NCBI RefSeq assembly: GCF_020520425.1
Contig: NC_079492.1
Location: forward strand, 142,542,361 to 142,606,360
Length of the DNA stretch: 64,000 bases
Direction of reading: 5' to 3'
Source: Spinacia oleracea
Lineage: Eukaryota > Streptophyta > Magnoliopsida > Caryophyllales > Amaranthaceae
Made by a program: the position numbers and the translations under genes
Notes under the pieces: generated by a model
Seen by the model: the letters and a program-made list of their open reading frames with translations, nothing else
Databases searched by the model: none
Told to the model about the DNA's origin: nothing
Part shown: positions 37,244-49,860 of the stretch, in pieces
How the letters are laid out: the number at the start of each line of letters is the position of its first letter
Position numbering within the stretch: the stretch's first letter is position 1

Positions 37244-38034
37244 TACAATTTTTTATTAACATCTAGGTGTACCTATATAAATCCAATATATTTTAATTCA
37301 CGCTTTTATGGAGAGATCCAAATTTTCAATTGAGCAGAAATTAGAAAAGCTCCAAGCAAGTGACGTTATGTTACACTGTACTTCGTTTATGATGTGTTAA
37401 ACTGTTAATATATGGATGTTATGTTACATAGTACTTCGTAAATGATGTGTTATGTCCAACTAATTGTTTTACGTGTCCCATATTTTCCCTCATGATTCAA
37501 CTTCACAATTGAACTAATATCTATCACTTTATATATTGATTACGAAAGATGATTATGTAGTCCTCTTTACAAACACAAAAAAAAAAAAAAATCATTTTAA
37601 TACAAAATATAAAAGGAATATAAAATTAATTTAATAATTATATAGAAGTATTTTAAATTTGAGTTTAGTAGCATAATATTGTTAATAATAAGTACATTGA
37701 TAGTCAAAGTTAAATATAAAAAAAGCGACACTTATTTAAATATAAAAAAAATGACACTTATTTAGAAACAGAGAAATTAGTTTAAGACATTGCAGGAAAA
37801 TGAGTTGTTAGTTAAATTATTGGCTAACTTACTTTTCTCCGCCGAACAAGCAAGTATTATTATTTTTATTCGTATTGGTTGTTTGACCACGAAGTATTTG
37901 TAAAAACGCTTGATAAAACTAGTTTGTTGTTTGAACCAACCAGAAAGGATTCATAAAAACGTTTGGTACTAGTAAGTCAAAAGGCAAATACAAATTACAA
38001 ACGTATAGGGAAGAGGGTTCGATTTTATGATCTA

Positions 38035-38333
38035 CTACATTCGTTTTAAAATGATATTTACACTTTTTCTTTTAATCTGTTTTATAATGTTCTTTACACT
38101 TTGATTTATTATATTTTTTGACATGAAAATTTACTATCTTACCCTTCTTATTCTACAATATTTACAATTTTCACTCACTTTCTCTCACTTTTTTTTTTTC
38201 TTACACTCACCAACTTTTTTACACACATTTCTCTTAGTTTATCCATATTTTATTATATTAAACAAACTTTTCTACTTTTATCTTAATATTTGTGCAAATA
38301 GTAATCGTAAAGATCTTTATAAAAAGGAGGTAG
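38035..38333. mobile_element. Stowaway-like MITE
   Basis: Close relative of 1326-1625: CTACATTCGTTTTAAAATGA at the left, inverse CTACCTCCTTTTTATAAAG at the right, TA flanks, about the same length and interior. Confidence 0.8.
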
Positions 38334-38554
38334 TATTTTATATACTGACCATCAACCTTAAATATAAAGTATTAAACTAAGAGTACTAGTTTTTTATTTT
38401 GATGGAAATAAGAGTACTCATTATAGTCATTATGTCAAGCTTCTTTTATTTTGTGTTTTGGTTGGAATTTGTTGTTGATCTGGAAATTTCAAGATTGGAT
38501 GTATAATGTAATTAGAACCAGTATACTGCAAGTTAACACCTATTTCTTAATATA

Positions 38555-39156
38555 ATTTTACCAACTGACTGTACTTACGGTAATTTACAGACGGACTAAA
38601 GTAGTCGGTATTTCACCGACTGGATAGTCGGACGTTAAAGTAACGAATGTATTAACAGTCGGTATTCTACCGGCTCTTACGTCGGTCAGTAAAGTTTTTT
38701 ATGGCATGGTAAATTTCACCGATCGCATTTCAGTCGGTAATTGTCCATAGACCGACCACACCTTATAACTACTCCCTTCGTCCCATAATTATAGTCTCGT
38801 TTGACCAAAAACACGAGTTTTAAAAAAAAGGAATATAGTACATGAAAAAGTGGAATAAAGTACAAATGATGATTGAGTTGTATGGAAAAGTAGAATAAAG
38901 TACATGTGAAAGAGAATATACTCCTACATAGGAAAGTGAAATATAGTACATGGGTGAGGTTTTTAATACATTTTTAATTAATATAGTACATAAGAAAGTG
39001 GGGACCTTAGTAGCCAAAATTAGAAACAAGACTATAAATTTGAAACGCCCGATTTAGAAAACAGAACTATAATTTTGGGACGGAGGGAGTATTAACGGTC
39101 GGTAATATTTTACCGACTATTATTAATAGTCGATAATAACGTATTTTCTTGTAGTG
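38555..39156. mobile_element. CACTA element fragment carrying a nested MITE
   Basis: The right terminus is CACTACAAGAAAATACG read inward from 39156. Many subterminal GTCGGTA/ACCGAC motifs occur on both sides of the MITE 38772-39089. The left terminus is not recognisable, so the start is approximate. No transposase. Confidence 0.6.
38772..39089. mobile_element. Stowaway-like MITE nested in the CACTA fragment
   Basis: 318 bp, termini CTCCCTTCGTCCCATAATTA and inverse CTCCCTCCGTCCCAAAATTA, TA flanks. Confidence 0.8.
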
Positions 39157-39846
39157 TACTTTGTGTATGGTTAAATAAGAGAATACTTCTCTGATCATCT
39201 TGTTTATGTTCATCAAACACAAGAACGATCCAAAAACTACTCCTTAATAAACAAAAAAAATTAGATAAAATTCAAATATTGTACGTAGTATCTAAGGTCA
39301 AGTGGAGTACATGTCAGTATAACGAGGAAGTATAAGCACATATCAGATATGTATAGGTAAATACATATCAGAACAAAAGACAAAATAGGAAAAAAGGACG
39401 AAAAAGAAATTAAATGGTACTTTTTTATACAAAAATTGTACTTCTTTTCACAGAATGGTACTTTTTTTTTACAGAATGGTACTTTTTTTAACATGAACGG
39501 TACTTCCTTTTTTGTCTTTTAGCTATTTGTCTTTTAGTTGATATGTGTGTTGCCACACATATCTGATATGCGAAAAAACAACCTCCAGTATAACTCCCTA
39601 ATCTCTCCCTTTCAAAGAAATTAAAAAGAAAAACTATCCTACATTCATCCATAATACGGAGTACTACAAGTCTACAACTCATAAATATTTACAGATAGCG
39701 TTTTGGGAGAGATTTTCAAATTAAAATGGTCCATAATCATTTGCAAAAATTTACAAAATGCCCAGAAATTATCATCAACCACAAATCCACAAAGATAGTA
39801 GCCCAGTAGGAGATAAAAATTGTGGTCCTAGACTCCTACTCAGAGT

Positions 39847-40398
39847 TAGAGCTGGCAAAAATTGACCCAACCCACCAACCCAACCCGAACCCAACCCAAT
39901 AATAAAAGGTTGGGTCAAGATTTTCAACCCGTTTAATTAAATGGGTCAACCCAACCCAACCCGTTTAATTAAATGGGTTGGGTCAGGTTGAAATTTTCAA
40001 CCCAACAACCCGCCTAACCCGTTTAAGTTAAAGCAAGTATGTAATATAGATCTGTAGAATGTGATTTGAAAGATTTTATTTCTCATTTTCTCTTCAACAT
40101 TGAATAATTATTTGACGTTTTGATTCATGTCAAATACATATTGGAGTATTACTTTTTGCTATGAGATATGCCATAACAAAATCACCTCGCAATTCTATAG
40201 TCAAATCAATTTACACTTAAAAGTGGGAAAAAAAATTAAGCGGGTCAACTTCAGGTCAACCCGTTTATAGTTGGGTTGGGTTGGGTTGAAAATCTCAACC
40301 CGTTTAATTAAACAGGTCGGGTTGGGTTGGGAAAATCTCAACCCGTTTATAAATGGGTCGACCTGATTTCGACCCAACCCAACCCATTGCCAGCTCTA
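39847..40398. mobile_element. Non-autonomous hAT element with perfect 8-bp target duplication
   Basis: 552 bp. Perfect 12-bp terminal inverted repeats TAGAGCTGGCAA / TTGCCAGCTCTA. CTCAGAGT is duplicated at 39839-39846 and 40399-40406. The interior is built of GGGTTGGGT/ACCCAACCC words facing each other. No transposase. Confidence 0.92.
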
Positions 40399-40538
40399 CT
40401 CAGAGTATTTAGAAAATACTCTTTATTTTGATAGAGATCAAGCAACAACTAAAGAGGTAAAAATGACCCATATTGATGATAAACCTGGTCATTGGACATA
40501 GTAACTTAATGAGTATAGGATTAGGGTCAAGTTATCAC

Positions 40539-41234
40539 CTAGGTTGCACCAAAACGGATATAGACACGGACATGGACACAATACGGGTACGGGCATAGGC
40601 CATCTTAAAAATGACGGACACGGGGATACGGGAAAAAATAATATTAAAATAATATAATATATCAAAGAAAATTAAAATCATTAATAAAATAATATGCAAA
40701 AAGTAATTAAATTTATCAACGACATTCAAATAAGAAAATAGAACTATACTACATAAAATGACACGATAATCATCTCCTCTCACATCCCTTATTTTTTTTA
40801 ATTCCCTTGTAATAACTTTCACTCCTCCTAGAAAGTAGACGGAGATTGTTGTGAATGAGCACCAAGCCTTCATAAACATAAGATCAGATTCACGTACATG
40901 ATGGATGGAGTAACCACAAAGGAGACCGTAATTACTGTCATGGTGGCTTGTAAATTTGGTCTATGTTTATGAAGGTTGTTGATTGCTCAGGAGACCTTCG
41001 AGGAAATTGTAAAAAAGAGATAGCAATCTGAAATATTAATTAATATTGAAATATGTGTTCAAGACGTGTCCATCGTGTATCTGGTCGTGTGTCTCGTGTC
41101 CTAATTTTTCAAAAATAATCGGATACGTGATTTCGCGTGTCGGACACATATTTCCGCGTGTCCAAGGCGTATCGGTGTCCAATACGTGTCGGACACAGGA
41201 CACGGCAACCCAATGGTGTGTCCGTGCTTCCCAG
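40539..41234. mobile_element. Non-autonomous hAT-like element with perfect 8-bp target duplication
   Basis: 696 bp. Ends CTAGGTTGCAC and inverse CTGGGAAGCAC (8 of 11 match). GTTATCAC is duplicated at 40531-40538 and 41235-41242. Both ends are rich in GGACACGG/CCGTGTCC words. No transposase. Confidence 0.85.
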
Positions 41235-41848
41235 GTTATCACGACTTTCTTTGGCATGATTTTTACTATTGCACGAGGTCAATATAAGGTCTAACTTATA
41301 ACATGCGGAGTAATAATTTTAAAAATCAAAATAGTTATGATATAAATTAAAGATTACTAGCATTTGTATAGGTTCGTTTCACCTATACTCGTCTTTGTCT
41401 TTCTGGGACTTTCTCCTTTCTATTTTTCCTTTTTCGTTTATCGGCTCATCCACTATTGACCAGGGAGCGGAATTTCGGCATGCTGTGATGTACATCACAT
41501 GGCATTTTGTGTACCATTTATGAAAAAGAAAGTACCATTTCGTAAAACGGAGTACAATTACGATAAAAACATGTACCATTACGATTAAAACATGTACCAT
41601 TGAAATTCAATTTATTTACAAAAATGCCCCTGTGATGTGTTTTGAAACACATCACAGCATGCCGAAATGACTTCCTCCTATTGACCAGTGGTTTCCTTTT
41701 ACCCACCCAATATTTACTCGTTTTAAAGTAACTCTTTCATGATCCCACCCCTTTTAACCCACATCGATCTAACCTGACCTACGCAATAACAATTAACAAC
41801 GCCTAACTGAAAAAGATTGAGAGCACACATGGCCGATTGGCCGCTTAT

Positions 41849-42900
41849 AGAGCTGTCAATTTTCAACCCGGATCATTAATAACCCGTGCGCTGGAACCCG
41901 GAACTCAATCTGATCCGATAATATTCAACCCGAATATGAACCGTCTCGAAAATATTAACCCGATTAAGATCAAAACCCGATAGCTAACCGTCATGCGGCA
42001 AAACTGTTTCTATCCAAACCGAATGGACCCGAAAACTGTTAATGACCCGATTTGTTTCAATCTGAACCGCTTCAACCCGGAAAAAAACCCGTTTACAACC
42101 CGAACCGTTTAAAACCTGAATTTTTTCAACCTGGACCGTTCACAACCCGGACCGTTTACAACCCGAACTGTTTTTACCCGAACCGTTTACAACCCGTAAC
42201 CCGTTTACAACCTGAAATATTTCAAGATACATGTTGTTTTAACAGAATTGACTTAATTCATTAACAACGTTATTAGTTATTAATTCATCGATAAATGTTT
42301 CATGAATACGAAGTGATAAATTCTATTACCTGGTTCACCCTTAGGGCTAATCCGGATTCGGAGCGAGTTCCGGGTAGATAGGTTCCAGTCCCCTCCCAAT
42401 TGTTGTTTACGGGGGATCGAACACGGATTTTCCCTACCATGTTCAGCCCAAATCACCACTAAACTAACAAGCAATTGGTACCCATATAATAATATAAACG
42501 TATTGAAAATTGTGATTTTAGTACTAACGTGATATTTTTTTATAATTTGTTTCCAAATTGACATGACCAGACATGAACTCGACCCGATATGAATCCAACC
42601 CGATATAATATGAACTTGTTACAACCCTACATGCTCCAACCCGAACCGAACCAACCCGACCCGGCTATAATCCGACCCGACTAGAGTATAACCTGACCCG
42701 ATATGAAGCCGACCTGATACAACCTGGCCCAATTAATATGACCAGACCCGACATTAACCCGACCCAATATGAACCCGTGTCAACCAACTTGAACCCAAAT
42801 CAAACCGTTAATTTTTCAACTCAACCCGATCACAGCCGATAGCACTATTTCAACCCAAACCAATGGACCCTACCCGTATCCGACTCGTTTGTCCGAATTT
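41849..42900. mobile_element. CCCGA-rich degenerate repeat with embedded SINE relic
   Basis: Begins TAGAGCTGTCAATTTTCAA, like the hAT element at 39847, and continues with dozens of AACCCGAACCGTTT-type units; no right terminus was found. It is interrupted at about 42290-42490 by a reverse SINE relic (GGGGGATCGAACACGG and TTCAGCCCAAATCACCACT). That relic resembles 52880-53034 and a copy near 9370. Confidence 0.5.
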
Positions 42901-43198
42901 ACGCTTCCATGGTTCCCCCCGTAATTTGTAACGCATTGATAACTTATCCGGACAAATGAAAAATAAGATAAAAAGTAAAAAGAAAACGAAGAGAGAGAAA
43001 AAGCAGCCCAAGATGTCAGGATCACAGACAGAGCCAAACAGCTTTTTGCTTAATCTTTAATTTGGTGATCTCTTCCTCCCTTCCCTTTCATAGTAATGAT
43101 TCCTCCATCTCCCATTTCTTTCTTTCTCTCTCAACAACCAACCTCCTTTTTCTCTCTCCTCAAATCCACCTCTTTCTCTCTCCTCTTCTGCTGCTGCT

Positions 43199-43206
43199 AC
43201 TATATA
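43199..43206 (+). promoter_or_regulatory. Possible TATA box of KNAT7
   Basis: CTATATAG starts 370 bp upstream of the ATG and is followed by a long CT-rich leader without any ATG up to the start codon. The leader may contain an unrecognised intron. Confidence 0.35.
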
Positions 43207-43568
43207 GCTCTGAATCTCTGATATATTATCACCTGTTCATCAGCTTCTGCAGTGAGCTTTAACCCTCTTTCTTTTTTTTTCCCTGTAAAATTTAGCTACT
43301 GTTTGTCCCAGATCCCAATAAAAAAAAACTGTCTTATTTTCTCTCTCCTCTCTCCAGACTTTCTCTCTCTAGGTCTTATACAGAAAATACAGTTCAGTGT
43401 TCACTATCTGATTTCCTACTGATTTAGTAGTAACTTTAAAGCATACCCTCTTTCTCTCTCTTACCTTCCTACCCTATAATTGTGGTCCTCTTCCTACACT
43501 ATCACCTCCCCTTTTCCCCTCTCTCTCAACTTAATTTCTTTCTCTTCAGTTTTCATTTTGTGGGAAAA

Positions 43569-46500
43569 ATGCAGGAGCAGGGGTTGGGAATGATGGGAGG
43601 AGGAAGTGGTGGTGGTGGTGGGTATGGTGGTGGTTTGATGGGCGGAGATATGGCGTTTTCTGATCAGTATAGACAATTAAAGTCAGAGATCGCGACACAT
43701 CCGCTGTATGAACAGCTGTTATCAGCTCATGTATCGTGTTTAAGGGTTGCGACACCAATTGATCAGTTGCCTTTGATTGAAGCTCAGCTTTCTCAGTCTC
43801 ATAATCTGCTTCGTTCATATGCTTCAAATTCTCAACATAATCACTCTCTTTCTCCTCATGAACGACAAGACCTTGACAATTTTTTGGTACCAAATAAATA
43901 AATTTACCCTTTTTTTTTTTGATAAAGTACTTCTGTTCGTGATTTTAAATTAAAATTTTCTGTGTTTTCTTTTAGGCGCAATATTTGTTGGTGTTGTGTT
44001 CATTCAAAGAGCAGCTACAGAATCATGTTAGAGTCCATGCTGTTGAAGCTGTCATGGCATGCCGTGAAATCGAACAGAATTTGCAGAATCTCACCGGTAT
44101 GTCCTCGTTTTCGTGTAACCATGTTACTCGGTTTTTTGCAATTTAGTTGTCGCGTTACTAGTTCAAATAATACAGTTCTAATTCCCAACTAAGGTAGTAT
44201 TCTATACAAGTACAAAGTATTATATATTGGATCTATGTGTTGATGATTAAGGTCGTACTGCCTCCGTCTCTTAAAAATTATTCATTTTTTTTGGGGGCAA
44301 ACTTCAAAAACTATGACCATAAATTTTTTTTGGGGGGCAAACTTCAAAAACTATGACCATAAATTTTTACTAATTTATTAAAAATAAAATAATCACAATT
44401 TCATGTCGATATGGAATATGTTTTAGAATATAATTTTTTTTAATATAAGTTTTTACTCATACGGAATATAAAATTATATGGAATACGTTTTAAGTCGTGT
44501 CTTAAATACTGTAAATATCGAATGGTGCAATCTTTTACAGAAAAAGCGAGTGTGTCATGGTGAAGAAGACCATTTAAGAACATTACATAATGACATGTAT
44601 TAAAATTAAGAAACATACATATGATATTGTGATAATAAATAATAATACAAAACATATGATACTTCATGATATTCTATCTGTTTTACCTGATCGCATTATT
44701 CATTTGGGCTGCCTATGTTTCACTACTCTGGTGATTGATGCGTTTGGTGGGCTTAATAAATAAATAAAGAAAGAAAGAAAATAATTCATGACAAAATTGG
44801 AGGTTTTTGCAATTGCTTGTGTTGACAAACAATAGGGTGGGTGGGTTAGTGGGCCCCACTGAAAAGGAAATTTTAATTTTTAGTTAGGAGAAGATAGTTA
44901 GTTGGTGAGGGAGGGAGGGAGGGAGGGAAGAACAGGAAGTAGGGTGAGTGAGACTAATTAAGCAAAACTGTATTGTGTCATTGTTTGTTGCTTCATTCAA
45001 CCTCAACCAATCACATAATGAAAGGTATACCTAATTAATGAATATTATTATTGGTGTTTTCTAGTATAAAGTATTGAATGATTGATTAATGAAGCTAAGA
45101 TTACTATTCTCTTCATTACAGATAAATCGTAGTAACATGATTAACTTGCACAAAGGTTTAAGAAAAGTGTACAGGTTGAATTGGTGCATAAATTCATATA
45201 TTATTACACAATAAAGTGGAGGGAGCAGATTCTTTCCTGAAAAGAAAGTGTAGTACAATAATAAAAAAACAGGTGAAAAAAAAAGTGTTACAATTAATCC
45301 GAAGACATGATGATTATCCATGTCGCCAAAACATCGATTACTAGTATGCTACTACTCCACTAGGACAGATATTTTGTAGCATGTTTTACAAAAAAAGGAA
45401 ATTACAAAATTTCATTTTCATATTTGAATCGGATAATTTAGGATTAATGATTCAAAGTCCTAGAAAATCAAATCATATAATGTCATATCAATCTAGATTA
45501 AAAGTAAAAGGATATTTTCTTTTGTTTTTCCAACGATATGGATCGTAAGTGGGGTTCTTAACCACATTGGTTTACAATTGATTGATATGACTTTTAACTT
45601 TTACTTTTTTTTTTTGGTTTTATTTAATATCCATGGTATTTGATTTGGAATTGGCCAGCAAAAATTTATATACACTTCGTAGGATGTGTCTCTTCAAAAC
45701 AACCATTTTAACAATGCAATCACAACCACAAAATTTGCCAAGTTTTGCAAATTGATGTCGAGGTTGTGATTTCTTGGTTAGAAATGTTTGTTGTTTTTTA
45801 AGACAACCATTGCAAAAAATTCGTTCTTACTCGCATTTTTGTAAGAGTAGAACTTAGTAAGATACTGTTAGAATATATGTTAATAGTACTAAGTAATAGG
45901 TTCGAACTTTAAAGGTCAATAAACCTACAAAAGTTTAAAAAAGAAAAGAGTTTAAGTCATTAGGCAATATGTGCTTAATTACTAAAAATATATAAAAAAC
46001 TTCTAAATGCTTCGTATTATTTGTAGAAAAATTAATACAATTTTTACAAAGGAATGAAGAAAGCCATTGTGAAGGTTGATGTAAGAGAATGCGTGTTCCG
46101 GAATCATAAAGAATCAGTCAACTAAAAGTAGTCATTGTCAATCTTTAAAAAAACCTCATGGATATGTTGGCTAATTCAATATTCATTGATTAATTAAGGG
46201 TTATTTGTAGCTTGATGTGTAAGGAATCTCTATGACAAGATTAAGAAGAATTAGCATATTTAATTGGATTTTTTTTAAGAAAAAAGGGAAAATTAATGGA
46301 GCTTTTGAAGTGATTTAGCTCCCTACCAAATGCACAAGAGACATGTCATAGAATATGCTTGGAGAGTTCTTTCCATTTCGATGTTTTAGCTTCTTTATAT
46401 GAAATCTATTTCTTTTGTGCTCGAATATGTTTGCCATTCATTTTATTCGTCCATAGCATTCACTACGAAGATAGTAGAAAATGTTTTTAAGCCTTCTATA

Positions 46501-48597
46501 CACTAATCATGAAAATAGGTTTAGATAAGATAAGCTAGTTATTCAAGAAAAATAAGAGTTGACCAAGTGTAATTTATAACTAAAAGTTCAGATAAGTTAA
46601 GATATACGTAGTATTATATATGATCATATAAGATAAATTCAGGAAAAATAAGAGAATCAGTTGAAAAGAACACACTCTAGATGCACTACAATTTTTGAGT
46701 GGTTCTATGACAACTTATAATTTGAGCTAGCTTTGGAGGCAACTTAGTGTGCTTTGAGTGGTATGACGGATATATTGCACTTACAAGTTCTTAGGTTATT
46801 TCCCCCTTCCACTATGAAAAGATTTGAAAAAGAAAGAGCACAAGTCACTTATAAATTTATAATGCATAAACATATTCAAATTTGGTCGTTAATATTCAAA
46901 AGAAAGATCTTTTCCTGTCTTAGGATCCGTAAAATATTTTTCGGAAAAACAATTTCCCTCTATTTTCCATTTTAAATTGTTTGGTTTGCGAAGGAGTGTA
47001 GAATAATTCTCCCTATGAGTAAAGTTGCTCTCCCAATGATGGAAAACCATTTTCCCTTCAAAATGAAGGGAAAGCTGTTTTCCTTCCTTTTGCCTTATCT
47101 CTTTTGTACACTATTCTCACTACTTGCTTACTTTACCTTTCATTTTCCTTTTGTTTCTTCATTTTTCTTACATGGAAGTATGGAACCAAACAACGGAAAA
47201 CTAATTTTAGAATCCTCAGTAACATACGAAATTTACATTTTCTCCACTAATTCTTGCTGTTTATGATATGAGAAACACTCTAAAAGTCATACCCGCGACA
47301 AAGAGAATGTAAAACTGCTGGTTAATTTACCATTATATTCCTTGTTAGATGTTACGTTGTAAATAGCATCTTGTGCTTTGATATTGCAGGTGCAACTCTT
47401 GGAGAAGGAACAGGTGCAACAATGTCAGATGATGAAGATGATTTACAGTTAGAATACTCTATGGATCAATCTTCAGGTGGAGATGCACATGACATGATGG
47501 GTTTCGGGCCTTTACTTCCTACTGAATCTGAGAGGTCTCTTATGGAAAGAGTTCGCCATGAACTCAAGATCGAATTGAAGCAGGTAATTAACTAAAACTC
47601 CATGTACTCTATTTCTAATAGGAGTATAAAGTATGCAGAATTATTTTATGATTGAAGAAGATTTACATTATCAAAATTAAACTGTATAAAACTTGCAGGG
47701 ATTCAAGTCCAGAATTGAAGATGTGAGAGAGGAAATTCTTCGCAAAAGGCGAGCTGGGAAACTACCTGGGGATACTACTTCTGTTCTTAAGGCATGGTGG
47801 CAACAACATTCCAAGTGGCCTTATCCTACTGTAAGAAACTATTCCCTCTGTTCCTGAATACTTGTAACATTTTGACTGATACACTTGCTAAGATATTAGT
47901 TGAACTGTAATTATATGCAATTACATACTACGGAGTTTCTCCATTTTTATATAATATGGACACTTTGACTTGTGACATTATTCACGCAATTCAATTTGAC
48001 TATCATTTGTGATCTATAGATAAGGAAAAATATAGTCGTGTGAAGTCTTTTTTCATTGTTTGATTCGAGATATGTACTTTCAGAATATCAACTTTTTATA
48101 ATTTGTACGAATACAAATTTAGAGATATTAATGTTCAATGAACATTTACATGGGCAAATGTGAAAAGGTAAAGTGTCTCCATTATTTCAAAAAACAAAGG
48201 AGTATTAGATGAATAAGTTTGATATTTGAAAAGTATACATTAAGACTAATCCAACAAAATATTACCCAATAATATCTGATTTTTATATATTAGTAAGTAA
48301 TTTTGATCAAAATCAACGTATGAATAGTACAAAATTCAAACGGTTGCAAGTATTCAGACACATAATTTTTCATTTACATTTTACAGTATATTTCTAGGAT
48401 TATCTAATTTCATGGAAATGACCTGTAAATAATATGTGTAATTTGTATGAATATAGGAAGATGACAAGGCGAAACTGGTAGAGGAGACAGGGTTGCAACT
48501 GAAGCAGATAAACAACTGGTTCATCAACCAAAGGAAGCGCAACTGGCATAACAACTCTCAGTCTGCAAATACTCTCAAATCCAAGCGTAAGAGGTAA
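43569..48597 (+). CDS. KNAT7: Class II KNOX homeodomain transcription factor KNAT7
   Basis: Five in-phase exons (43569-43886, 43976-44096, 47390-47583, 47699-47830, 48457-48597) encode 301 aa, close to the roughly 290 aa of Arabidopsis KNAT7. A Gly-rich N terminus is followed by KNOX1 (about 35-80, [20 protein letters not shown]). KNOX2 spans about 101-146 ([18 protein letters not shown]). Next come an acidic linker and the block [19 protein letters not shown]. The ELK domain is about 204-225. A TALE homeodomain follows, with the P-Y-P loop at 252-254 and [10 protein letters not shown] at 276-285. The basic tail ends KSKRKR. KNAT7 is nuclear and, in known plants, a regulator (mainly repressor) of secondary-wall formation acting with BLH, OFP and MYB partners. 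Intron 2 is 3.3 kb with microsatellites and MITE debris; intron 4 holds nested MITEs. Confidence 0.96.
44284..44372. repeat. 40-bp tandem duplication in KNAT7 intron 2
   Basis: GGGGGCAAACTTCAAAAACT and following bases up to CATAAATTTTT occur twice in a row, within what looks like a decayed Stowaway-type MITE beginning near 44256 (GCCTCCGTCTCTTAAAAAT). Confidence 0.6.
44909..44929. repeat. GGGA microsatellite in KNAT7 intron 2
   Basis: About five GGGA units on the plus strand. Nothing else notable surrounds it; 44930-46900 is AT-rich with no recognisable element. Confidence 0.7.
46920..47215. mobile_element. Possible GTTTGG-type MITE in KNAT7 intron 2
   Basis: TTTTCCATTTTAAATTGTTTG near 46967 is inverted at about 47180 as AACCAAACAACGGAAAA. 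Boundaries and target duplication are unclear. Confidence 0.35.
47842..48364. mobile_element. Stowaway-like MITE in KNAT7 intron 4, split by a second MITE
   Basis: Left TTCCCTCTGTTCCTGAATAC, right inverse TGTGTCTGAATACTTGCAAC. The family is that of 32181-32439. It is interrupted by 47928-48202. The right edge is eroded, so the end is approximate. Confidence 0.6.
47928..48202. mobile_element. Nested Stowaway-like MITE in KNAT7 intron 4
   Basis: TA-flanked, right inverse CTCCTTTGTTTTTTGAAATA with GGAGACACTTT. The interior matches 13248-13785 (TTCAGAATATCAACTTTTTA, AATTTGTACGAATACAAATT). Confidence 0.7.
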
Positions 48598-49458
48598 TTC
48601 TAAAGGCGTGCCATGATCTGATTAATTGCTGCAGAATTATCAAACAAACCCAGCAAAAATTAATCATATGCAAATATACGTGTTTTGTATGTATCGCGTT
48701 TCTTCAGTTTGTATGTAACTTCGGCGTGCAGCTAGGTTGCTATCAATCTAACCAAAACTACTGCTACTTTTGTGATATATAAGTATATACTCATAATTCA
48801 ATCTTGGAATTACTATTAGGATGTGCAGGATATATGAAAATGCAACTTCGTTCAACAATTTGCTGTAAACAAACAATGATTATCATATGCATAGAGGAAT
48901 TTAGGTCTTTTGGATATTCTCAACGTGCTTTCATCCGTTCCATAATGATGTTTCGGTTTCTAATTTTGCACGTTTTATACAGAATATCATTTTTATCTCT
49001 AATTACAACCAATAAGAATTACTAAGTATAAAATTTTGATATTTAGTAAAATGCTCTTGAAACGAATCAAACCAAGATCTCACATGAATTTGTTGTTTCA
49101 ATTCTCATATATTGGAAAGAACTTAGACGATTATCTTCAATTGTAAAAATTGTAAAAATTTTAAACTGAAACATCATTATGGAACAGAGGAGTACAATAT
49201 TATTTCCTCGTATCCTATTGTTTTGTACTCATGATTCAATTTTTTTGTTTGAGCCTTGGCCATGTCATATACTCATTACTCACATGCAATGTACGTTATG
49301 ATCTTGGTTTGATTTTCTGGCTCCCTCATCATTGTTAAAGGACTAGCTGAACTATCATCATTGCCATTTCCGACTTCAGGGTTTCTTTTAGGGTATGATT
49401 TTAGACTATAGCCTATTTGACGATAATGGAGGAAGTATTTTCGGCTAACGGTACGTTA

Positions 49459-49860
49459 TAGTCCGGTTTGGCAATTGGTTGTTGGCTGTTTCACTTGGCT
49501 GGGTTGACTAGTTGTTCAAGCTGGCTGCTTTTGTTGGTTGTTTGACTATCGATTGTTTAAAAACATGTTTGGTAAAATCAATTATTAATTATTTAATTGT
49601 AGAGTATTAAATTATTAATTATTAGCTAATTAGTGAAAAACAAGGATATAAAGTTAGGTAGTGAGAAGCCAAAAGCCAACCCTAAAAGGCTAGTGTTAGC
49701 TAGTAACACTAGCTTTTCATTTTTGGCGGAAAATCTGGTTTTTCAGCCAGCTAACAAGCCAGTTACCAAACACGTTTTTGGCTGTTTAACCACATTAAAA
49801 AGCCAAAAGTCAAAAGCTATTGAAAATGCCATCAAAAATTCAGTTACCAAACAGGGCCTA
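49459..49860. mobile_element. Inverted-repeat MITE (GTTTGG type)
   Basis: Ends TAGTCCGGTTTGGCAATTGG and inverse TAGGCCCTGTTTGGTAACTG. Subterminal GGCTGTTT/AAACAGGC-like words. No target duplication recognised. Confidence 0.55.

Larger units (their letters stand above)
29606..43198. other. 13.6-kb intergenic region between the MINDY and KNAT7 genes
   Basis: No supportable gene. The MINDY 3' UTR probably occupies the first 250 bp or so. Beyond the elements listed separately there is AT-rich sequence and a short CTTCGT microsatellite near 30660. There is also a tRNA-like SINE relic on the minus strand at about 33715-33800 (A box TTGGCACAATGGTTAAA, B box GGGTTCGAATCCCC). Near 34630-34735 lies a short duplicated GGTGTGCAAAATTTTGCACTT motif. 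Stretches 29900-32150, 32440-33090, 34200-35320 and 37250-38030 show nothing else. Confidence 0.6.

Noticed and set aside
43494..43893. Minus-strand ORFs of 60 and 115 codons overlapping KNAT7 exon 1
   Set aside because: They are antisense to a clearly conserved KNOX exon and their His/Thr runs are the complement of the Gly codons.
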